From the NCBI GenBank assembly GCA_947467395.1, contig CANIIC010000012.1, positions 1-45,882 of the forward strand: a DNA stretch of 45,882 nt. Direction: 5' to 3'. The notes under the pieces were generated by a model. That model ran no database searches. It was not told the DNA's origin and saw nothing but the letters and a program-made list of their open reading frames with translations. Positions 40,077 to 45,882 of this stretch are shown piece by piece. A program made the position numbers and the translations under genes. The stretch's first letter is position 1, and every line of letters begins with the position of its first letter. Origin of the DNA: Bryobacterales bacterium. Its GTDB lineage: Bacteria > Acidobacteriota > Terriglobia > Bryobacterales > Bryobacteraceae.

Positions 40077-41276
40077 CTAGGGCTGTCCTTCTGTTCTCGC
40101 GGATAATGGCGGCCGGAAGTACGGCTCCTCGTAGGTCTCCTTGAACCGCTCCTGAGCTTCATATCGGGCGTCCGCAGGGTTTCCCTTGCGGAATCCCTCA
40201 TTCTTGAGCGACCGCCCTAGAAGCGACGTAGCCAAGGAGTCGGCCGGCTCACGTTCCAGCACAGCGCGGAAGCGCTCGGCGGCGGCCTCGAATTGTCCGG
40301 TCTTGAAGAGGATGTAGCCCAAGTTGAAGTGATAGTCCGGGTGGTTCGGGTTCAGGTCCAGAGCCTCGCGGAAGCTGGCCAAAGCATGCGTCTGATTGCG
40401 GCGGCTCTCGGCCACGCCCAGATTATTGAAAACCTCGGGCACCGGCAGCAGATCCTTGATGCGCTCGAATGCGGTCTGCGCGGCGAGATAGTCGCGCTGA
40501 TGAAACTTGGCAACGCCTAGGTAGAAACTGGCCTCGGCATAGTGCTGGTTGGTTGGCTGAATCCGATCCAGCCAATCCGCGGCGAGCCGATAGTTCTTGC
40601 GTGCCAGCTCAATCTTGCCCAGTTCCAGAATCGGGCGCGCAAAGCGAGGATCGTTGCGGACCGCCTGTTGATAGAACCGTTCCTTCTGCTCGTCGGGAGC
40701 GATCCAACCGCGAATGAAGGCTTCCTCAGCGGTCACGCGCACTTGGGGACGCAACGTGGCGGCCACAGTCTCGGCCGGCGCAACGCTGGGAGCCATCTCC
40801 GTGAGAGCGCGCCAGCCCAAATGCGCTTCGACCCGATCCAGTTCCGTGAGTGGCCCGCTTTCCTCGGGTAGATCCACCAACCTTGCGCGCGCCCGATCGG
40901 ACACCGTCGCCTGTACGGTCAACATGCCGCTCGAACTATCGAGCCTAAAAGTTCCGTAGATCACCTGGTCGGCGTTCATCGATTGGCCGAGCTTCAGCAC
41001 GGAGGCTCGCGTCAGTTCGGCGCTACGTCGCAAACGAAGATCGGTGAAGGCTTCCAGGATGTCGCTGCGGTCAATGGCCGGAAGTCCGCGCGACGCCAGA
41101 GTTTCCCGCAATGCCTCGGCGACGCTTTCCCCGATCCAATCGGCCCCTACGACAGGCGTGGCCGACACGTCGGTGAAGGGCAGTACCGCGACGCTTCCGG
41201 CGACCACGCTATCGGCGCGCAAAAGCCGTGCGCACAACAGCGCAGCAGAAATAGCGATGCCAGGTCGCAGGATCAT
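40077..41276 (-). CDS. Exported TPR protein with FlgO/TolB-like N-terminal domain
   Basis: 399 residues. A signal peptide (AISAALLCARLLRA) precedes a domain at 25-160 similar to FlgO/TolB N-terminal folds (VAVLPFTDVSATPVVGADWI, then GQSMNADQVIYGTF). The C-terminal part (about 180-360) has tetratricopeptide repeats (ILELGKIELARKNYRLAADW, PEVFNNLGVAESRRN, PDYHFNLGYILFKTGQFEAA). Probably a periplasmic scaffold. Its start overlaps the stop of miaA (ATGA), so the two are translationally linked, which is presumably incidental in function. Confidence 0.85.
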   Translation of the reverse strand: MILRPGIAISAALLCARLLRADSVVAGSVAVLPFTDVSATPVVGADWIGESVAEALRETLASRGLPAIDRSDILEAFTDLRLRRSAELTRASVLKLGQSMNADQVIYGTFRLDSSSGMLTVQATVSDRARARLVDLPEESGPLTELDRVEAHLGWRALTEMAPSVAPAETVAATLRPQVRVTAEEAFIRGWIAPDEQKERFYQQAVRNDPRFARPILELGKIELARKNYRLAADWLDRIQPTNQHYAEASFYLGVAKFHQRDYLAAQTAFERIKDLLPVPEVFNNLGVAESRRNQTHALASFREALDLNPNHPDYHFNLGYILFKTGQFEAAAERFRAVLEREPADSLATSLLGRSLKNEGFRKGNPADARYEAQERFKETYEEPYFRPPLSARTEGQP

Positions 41277-42196
41277 CGTGGAAGCAACAGTGTATCAACC
41301 TCTTGCTGGGCGGCGCGTTGGATGGCCGGGTCGTTGCCGAACCCAGGCAGCCAGTGAACCCGCGAGTCGCCACGGAGCCAGGTGCGCTGGCGCTTGGCAT
41401 ACTGGCGGGTCTCGATTTCAGTGGACTCGATGGCCGCCTCCAGCGTGATCTCGCCGCGCAGGTGGCCGAGCGCCTGTTTGTAGCCGATCGACTCGAACGG
41501 CTTCTCGTCCCCCGTCAAGCCGCTGGCAAGCAGCCCCCGAACCTCGTCGAGCAGCCCGGCCGCGAACATCTTGCGGCTACGCAGTGCGATGGCGCGGGCC
41601 AAGTCCTCCCTGGGCGGATTCAGCGCGAGTTGCAGCACCCGATACCCGGTGAGAGGCGCAGCCTCCGACGTCGATGGCATCGGCTCCCGCGTCACCAGCC
41701 GCACCTCTAAAGCCCGGACTAGTCGCTGGACGTCGCTGGGATGCAGCCGAGCCGCAGCCGACGGCTCCAGTCGGGTCAGCAGTCGGTGGAGGCTCCCCGG
41801 ACGCCGAGCCTCCCGAGCTTCCAGCCGCGCCCGAAGCACCTCATCCCGCGGAGGCAGGGCAGGGAGCCCATCGAGCAGAGCCCGGATATAGAAGCCCGTC
41901 CCGCCCACTACGATCGGCAATTTCCCGCGTCCGGCAATTTCGGCCACCGCCGCCCGGGCCAGCCGAGAATAATCGCCCGCCGAGTGAACCATTTTGGCGT
42001 CCAAGACGTCCAACAAGTGATGGGGGATGCCGTGGCGTTCGGCGGCCGGAGTTTTGGCCGTCCCGATGTCGAAACCCCGGTACAACTGGAGCGAGTCGCA
42101 GTTCACCAGCTCGCCCGAGTAGACCTGGGCCAGGTGAATGGCGAGATTGGACTTACCGGCTCCCGTGGGCCCGGCTACGATCAAAAGTGGATGCAC
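41273..42196 (-). CDS. miaA: tRNA dimethylallyltransferase MiaA
   Basis: Cytoplasmic enzyme adding a dimethylallyl group to A37 of tRNAs reading UNN codons. 307 residues, with Walker A GPTGAGKSNLA, the substrate loop NCDSLQLYRGFDIGTAK, GGTGFYIRALLDG and the C-terminal IETRQYAKRQRTWLRG. The start codon is GTG (42194-42196), as no ATG precedes the P-loop in frame. The gene is followed by the TPR and PP2C genes on the same strand. The antisense of the 5' half is a long open frame, mistaken in the track for an extension of the plus-strand TPR gene. Confidence 0.95.
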   Translation of the reverse strand: MHPLLIVAGPTGAGKSNLAIHLAQVYSGELVNCDSLQLYRGFDIGTAKTPAAERHGIPHHLLDVLDAKMVHSAGDYSRLARAAVAEIAGRGKLPIVVGGTGFYIRALLDGLPALPPRDEVLRARLEAREARRPGSLHRLLTRLEPSAAARLHPSDVQRLVRALEVRLVTREPMPSTSEAAPLTGYRVLQLALNPPREDLARAIALRSRKMFAAGLLDEVRGLLASGLTGDEKPFESIGYKQALGHLRGEITLEAAIESTEIETRQYAKRQRTWLRGDSRVHWLPGFGNDPAIQRAAQQEVDTLLLPR

Positions 42197-42276
42197 CCAT
42201 CGCCCATCGTAGCGCGTATACTAGAGTTGCAAAGCGGCGCGAAGCGCAGAGCGAGGAAGCGAGAGCAGATCGGATC

Positions 42277-44283
42277 ATGAAGCGAATCCTCAAACAAGCA
42301 GGACTTCTGTTGTCGATCGGTGTGGTGAGTTGGGGGCAGAACGCCGCAGCGCCGGAAGATCACGGCTCGGCGTACTACAACTACACACTGGCTCATCTGT
42401 ACGCGAATCTGGCGGCAGAACAGATCAACGGCGGCGACTACATCAACCAGGCCATTGACGCCTACAAGGCGGCCATCGCGGCCGATCCGAAGTCGGCGGT
42501 CATGGTGGATGAGCTGTCGGATTTCTACGGCCAGGTGAACCGGCTGGCGCAAGCGCGCACCGAAGCCGAAGACGACATCAAGAAGAACCCGAACGATCTG
42601 GCCGCGCACCGCATGTTGTCGCGCATTTACCTGCGCATGATTTCAGATCCGCAGAGCCAGCGGATCGATCAGGCCATGTTGCGCCGCGCGATCGAGGAGT
42701 ATCAGAAGGTCACCGAGCTAGATCCGAAGGACGTGGGATCGCTGGTGTTCCTGGGCCGCTTGCAGCGCGCAGCGAACAACGTGGACGCCGCAGGCCGCGC
42801 TTTTGAGAAGGCCCTGGACGTGGATCCGGAAGACGAAGACGCACTGGTCGGTTTGGCGTCCGTTTATTCCGACAAGGGCGATGCGCAAGGCGCCGCAGAG
42901 TTGTTCCAGAAGGCCGCCGAAAAGAATCCGAACGCCGCGAGTTTTCAGCGTCTAGCTGCGACCTACGAGCAGATGCGCGAATTCGGGCTAGCGTCCGAGA
43001 CCATTCGCAAGGCGCTCGCATTGGATCCGATGAACGCGCCGGATCTGCGCAAGGCTCTGGCGCAGGACCTGCTGAACGCCAACGAGTTTGAAGAAGCAGT
43101 CGACGCCTACGAAGCCGTAGCAGCCGACGATGCCATGGATCCCGAGCCATGGCTGCGCATTTCGCAGTTGCAGCAGCAGTTGGGCAACATGGCCAAGGCC
43201 CGCACCGCGGCCGACAAGGCTAACGCAATTGACCCGGAAAATGTCGAGATCGCGTTCAACAACGTGACGCTGCTGCAGGCCGAGGGCAAGCCCAAGGACG
43301 CCATCGCCGCCTTGCGCAAGGTTCTCGAAGCCACCTCAAAACGGACCTACACCGCGCAGCAGCGCGGCAGTCGCATCGCGCTCCTGGAACGCCTGGCGGT
43401 CATGCAGCGGATGTTGGATCAGCCCGAAGATGCGGTCACCGCGTATCGCGAGATTCAACAGCTCGATCCGGCCACCGAAGCCCGCGTGTCCGCCGAAATC
43501 ATCGACAGCTATCGCGGTGGCAAGAAGTTCGCCGACGCGCAGCGTGAATCCGATGCCGCCATCAAGAAGTTCCCGAATGACCGCATGGTGCGCATCGCCA
43601 CGGCCTCGCTGAACGCCGACATGGGCAAGACCGACGTCGCCGTAGCCGACATCCGCAAGATGATGGACGGCACCGATGACCGCAGCCTGCTGCTGGTGAT
43701 CGCCGAACTGTATGAGAAGGGCCGCAAGTTCGAGGACGCCGGAAAGGCAATCGACGCCGCGGAAAAGTTGACCACCGAGCAACTCGACCAGATCAACATC
43801 TGGTTCATGCGTGGAGCCATGTACGAGAAGATGAAGAATCTTCCGCTGGCCGAAGCCGAGTTCCGCAAGGTGCTGGGCGTGATCCCGGAACACACAGCTA
43901 CGTTGAACTACCTGGGCTACATGCTGACGGATCGGAATGTCCGATTGAATGAGGCCCTGGGGTTGATCGAAAAAGCGATCGCCAAGGAACCGAACAACGG
44001 GGCCTACCTGGACAGCTTGGGTTGGATCTATTTCCGGATGGGCCGGTTCGCCGATGCTGAAAAACAGATCAAGCGCGCGGTCGAGTTGTCGCCCGGCGAT
44101 CCCACCATGTATGACCACTACGCCGATTCGCTGGCGCAGCAGAAGAAATACGCCGAGGCAGTTGCCTCATGGGAAGAATCTTTGAAGCAGTGGAATGCCA
44201 GTTCCCCGGCTGACAAGGATCAGTCTCAGATGGATAAGGTTCGCAGTAAGCTGGACCAGGCCCGCAAGCAACTGGCGCGATAG
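42277..44283 (+). CDS. Exported TPR-repeat protein, 668 aa
   Basis: Signal peptide (ILKQAGLLLSIGVVSWGQ) followed by about fifteen tetratricopeptide repeats to the end (AYYNYTLAHLYANLAAEQ; GSLVFLGRLQRAANNVDAAG; GAYLDSLGWIYFRMGRFADA). Probably a periplasmic or outer-membrane-associated scaffold for protein complexes, as in BamD/PilF-like or Acidobacterial TPR lipoproteins. The track's start at 41674 lies in the antisense of miaA; the real start is ATG 42277, where a signal peptide begins. TATACT at 42217-42222 is a possible -10 with a leader of about 48 bases. Followed by the OmpH-like gene after 59 bases. Confidence 0.88.
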   Translation: MKRILKQAGLLLSIGVVSWGQNAAAPEDHGSAYYNYTLAHLYANLAAEQINGGDYINQAIDAYKAAIAADPKSAVMVDELSDFYGQVNRLAQARTEAEDDIKKNPNDLAAHRMLSRIYLRMISDPQSQRIDQAMLRRAIEEYQKVTELDPKDVGSLVFLGRLQRAANNVDAAGRAFEKALDVDPEDEDALVGLASVYSDKGDAQGAAELFQKAAEKNPNAASFQRLAATYEQMREFGLASETIRKALALDPMNAPDLRKALAQDLLNANEFEEAVDAYEAVAADDAMDPEPWLRISQLQQQLGNMAKARTAADKANAIDPENVEIAFNNVTLLQAEGKPKDAIAALRKVLEATSKRTYTAQQRGSRIALLERLAVMQRMLDQPEDAVTAYREIQQLDPATEARVSAEIIDSYRGGKKFADAQRESDAAIKKFPNDRMVRIATASLNADMGKTDVAVADIRKMMDGTDDRSLLLVIAELYEKGRKFEDAGKAIDAAEKLTTEQLDQINIWFMRGAMYEKMKNLPLAEAEFRKVLGVIPEHTATLNYLGYMLTDRNVRLNEALGLIEKAIAKEPNNGAYLDSLGWIYFRMGRFADAEKQIKRAVELSPGDPTMYDHYADSLAQQKKYAEAVASWEESLKQWNASSPADKDQSQMDKVRSKLDQARKQLAR

Positions 44284-44342
44284 GCCTCCGGCTGGGTACT
44301 ATATAAGATTACGTCGCTAAACATTTAAGGAGTTGTGCTCAA

Positions 44343-44861
44343 ATGCGTTTTGTTCTGTCCGCAGTTGCTACGTGTGTTCTGGGTCTGATGTCGGTCGCGC
44401 CCGCGATGGCGCAGGCCAAGACGGGTGTCATCGATTTCCAGCGCGCGGTGGTGGAAACTGCCGAATTTAAGGCGGCCTACGCCCGGCTGGAAGCGCAGTA
44501 CAAGCCCAAGCAGGATGCTCTGGTCAAGGCCCAGCAGGAACTGCAAGACCTGGAAACCCAGATCCGCGCCAGCCAGGGCCAGTTGAGCCAGGCCGGCACC
44601 GCCGAACTGCAAGCCAAGGCCATGCGCAAGCAGACCCAGGTAGAACGCCTCCAGATGGACTTGCAGGAAGACTTCGAAGCGGATCGGGATCGCGCCCTGC
44701 AGTTGACCAGTACTCGCTTTGCGGACGTCCTGAAGAAGGTTGCCGAAGAAAAGCAGCTGGACCTGATTGTCGATACGACCGCCCTGCATTTCTCCAAGAC
44801 GACGCTCGACGTGACGGACGCCGCCATCGCCGCCTACAACGCGGCGCATCCCGCAAAGTAA
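44343..44861 (+). CDS. OmpH/Skp-type periplasmic chaperone
   Basis: 172 residues with a signal peptide (FVLSAVATCVLGLMSVAPAMA), then the Skp-type core: a short strand (KTGVIDFQRAVVETAEF), a long coiled-coil tentacle pair (about 55-125; KQDALVKAQQELQDLETQI and ELQAKAMRKQTQVERLQ) and a return strand (LDLIVDTTALHF). Skp holds unfolded outer-membrane proteins in the periplasm. AAGGAG at 44327-44332 supports ATG 44343. It follows the TPR protein and precedes a small anchored protein and a barrel-like OMP, so the region is themed around the outer membrane. Confidence 0.92.
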   Translation: MRFVLSAVATCVLGLMSVAPAMAQAKTGVIDFQRAVVETAEFKAAYARLEAQYKPKQDALVKAQQELQDLETQIRASQGQLSQAGTAELQAKAMRKQTQVERLQMDLQEDFEADRDRALQLTSTRFADVLKKVAEEKQLDLIVDTTALHFSKTTLDVTDAAIAAYNAAHPAK

Positions 44862-44875
44862 TAGAGGTTCCGGCC

Positions 44876-45355
44876 ATGGCTACTGGCTACATGGAAGGTT
44901 ACGGTGCGGGCGAAGAAGCCCGCAACCGGATCATCAAACGGATTTTCTTCATTGGAGTGCCCGCGGTGCTGCTCGCCGTGGGCGCTTTTTTTTATTTCCG
45001 GACGTGGAGCCAGGAACGCGCCGTCAGCCGCTTCCTTGCGGCGCTCGAAGAAAAGAAGTTCGAAGAGGCGTACCAGATGTGGTGCACCCCGCAGAAACCC
45101 TGTCGGTATTACCCGATGGAGAAATTCCAGGAAGACTGGGCTCCCAACGGACATTACGGCAAACTCTCTGAGTTGAAGTTCGGTGCCGTGGACTACTGCC
45201 AGTCCGGCGTCGTATTCGAGATCGAGTACCCCAATGAGAAGCCCTTCGGCCTGTGGGTGGAGCGTTCCAACAACCTGATCAGCTTCGCGCCCGCCGAGCG
45301 CTGTCCCGGAAGGCACCTGCAGTTCGGGGCACTGTTCGAAAAGTTGTTCGGCTAG
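44876..45355 (+). CDS. Small single-pass membrane protein, 159 aa
   Basis: One helix near 22-42 (RIFFIGVPAVLLAVGAFFYF), then an extracytoplasmic domain of about 115 residues with an NTF2/DUF4878-like feel (FLAALEEKKFEEAYQMWC, later FEIEYPNEKPFGLWVERSNN) and four cysteines (WCTPQKPCRY, VDYCQSG, ERCPGR). A GAGG site precedes ATG 44876, 14 bases after the OmpH stop, so the two are cotranscribed. Function unknown; it may help an envelope process. The stop interlocks with the barrel gene as CTAG. Confidence 0.78.
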   Translation: MATGYMEGYGAGEEARNRIIKRIFFIGVPAVLLAVGAFFYFRTWSQERAVSRFLAALEEKKFEEAYQMWCTPQKPCRYYPMEKFQEDWAPNGHYGKLSELKFGAVDYCQSGVVFEIEYPNEKPFGLWVERSNNLISFAPAERCPGRHLQFGALFEKLFG

Positions 45356-45882
45356 AACCGCGTCAGTTCCACGACAATTCCTTGGAACCCGCTGCCATCG
45401 CGATTCGGGATCTGATAACCGAGCGAGAGCATCCAGCGCTCACTAAACTTGTAAACCACCCCAGGGATAGCGTAAACCAAGTCGTGTTTTCCTTGGAACC
45501 AATCCGCCTGGAACATCCACTTGTCCGTAATGGGCTGCTCTACGCCCGCCAGCGCGCCAAATTTACGAATGCCGAACAGGACACTGGTCCCATCGGTAAA
45601 GCCGCCTGTGATCCGCGTGCGCGTCTTGGGAACATCCGCCGATAACATCGCATAGAGCCAGTTGCCCTCGTGTGGGCTGTCTGGAAGGTTGTTGGCGCTG
45701 CGATCACGAAACTCGATCATGTCGCCCACCACCAAGCGCATGGGGAGCACTTTGTACGTCTTGCGAAGGGGCAGGCTGTATTTCAGTCCGACGCTGGGTG
45801 AGGATTGACCGAAGGCACCAGGCTCCACGTTGTACCAACTGGCGTCCAATTCGATGTTGTGACCGACGCCGTAGCCGAAGGA
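45352..45882 (-). CDS. Outer-membrane beta-barrel-like protein, 5' partial
   Basis: At least 176 residues, running off the right edge in frame (last codons in the window read SFGYGVGHNIELDASWYN). Alternating aromatic/hydrophobic strands (SPSVGLKYSLPLR; TRITGGFTDGTSVLFGI; WMLSLGYQIPN) and a C-terminal terminal Phe after VVELTRF, the signal used by the BAM complex, indicate a porin-like outer-membrane barrel. The TTG at 45847-45849 is only an internal codon; the real start is outside. No substrate can be named. Confidence 0.75.
   Translation of the reverse strand, partial: SFGYGVGHNIELDASWYNVEPGAFGQSSPSVGLKYSLPLRKTYKVLPMRLVVGDMIEFRDRSANNLPDSPHEGNWLYAMLSADVPKTRTRITGGFTDGTSVLFGIRKFGALAGVEQPITDKWMFQADWFQGKHDLVYAIPGVVYKFSERWMLSLGYQIPNRDGSGFQGIVVELTRF

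Noticed and set aside
41674-42276. 201-codon upstream extension of the plus-strand TPR frame
   Set aside because: It is antisense to miaA and open only because of high GC; a signal peptide begins exactly at ATG 42277.
43336-44118. 260-codon antisense frame in the TPR gene
   Set aside because: Repetitive shadow of TPR codons; no independent support.
1-45882. tRNA, rRNA, CRISPR, transposase, integrase or attachment sites
   Set aside because: None seen by reading; a dedicated tRNA or repeat scan was not possible here.

Overview
The window looks like a contiguous, gene-dense piece of ordinary chromosome from a GC-rich (about 60%), Gram-negative, heterotrophic bacterium. LpxC, an OmpH/Skp-type periplasmic chaperone and a barrel-like outer-membrane protein show an LPS-bearing double envelope. 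The mix of a Ser/Thr kinase fused to a PD40/TolB-type propeller, PEGA proteins, a DUF3488-transglutaminase protein and several dolichyl-phosphate-mannose-type membrane glycosyltransferases points to Acidobacteriota, probably the Bryobacterales/Solibacter side. That placement is inference from gene content, not a computed phylogeny. I see no tRNA, rRNA, CRISPR array, insertion sequence or prophage, and no gene-free stretch longer than about 170 bases. Layout, 0-15 kb: an ABC-exporter permease cut by the left edge; a REC-XRE response regulator co-oriented with a membrane GT2; a hydantoinase-B-like protein without its A subunit; an exported NTF2-like protein; the c-di-AMP module cdaA - (38-residue CdaR anchor) - glmM; a small unknown protein translationally coupled to an MFS transporter; a TgpA-like transglutaminase; a PMT-type glycosyltransferase coupled to an Atg22/UMF1-type MFS protein. 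15-24 kb is envelope-flavoured: a second PMT-like membrane protein with a small partner, a PilZ-like/J-domain/winged-helix fusion, a NodB deacetylase, a large PEGA protein, two GT4 glycosyltransferases and lpxC. 24-29 kb holds polA (apparently without proofreading), a parvulin-type PPIase, ubiX-pheA, and an XRE/S24-like regulator behind a perfect 22-bp palindrome. 29.5-32 kb is the most unfamiliar part: an unknown cytoplasmic protein divergent from a small seven-cysteine exported peptide, followed by a seven-helix membrane protein whose start codon abuts a 14-bp hairpin, and an anchored helical protein. 32-40 kb carries a SprT-like metalloprotein with an exported neighbour, an ECF sigma factor followed by a Ser/Thr kinase, a Wzt-like ABC ATPase coupled to an M24 peptidase, and a PP2C phosphatase. 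The right end has miaA with a TPR protein on the minus strand, then a TPR protein, an OmpH-like chaperone and a small anchored protein on the plus strand, and a barrel-like protein cut by the right edge. Two window-wide patterns stand out. Several start codons sit 6-11 bases after a TATAAT-like hexamer with no usable Shine-Dalgarno, three of them with an identical TACAAT-N6-start arrangement, which suggests leaderless transcripts. Seven of nine convergent gene pairs end with stop codons that abut or interlock within a 4-base CTAG/TTAG/TTAA, leaving no room for hairpin terminators between them. I did not find a complete defence system or an obviously new biosynthetic cluster; the best candidates for something undescribed are the micro-CdaR, the 30-31.9 kb peptide/7TM region and the leaderless start pattern.
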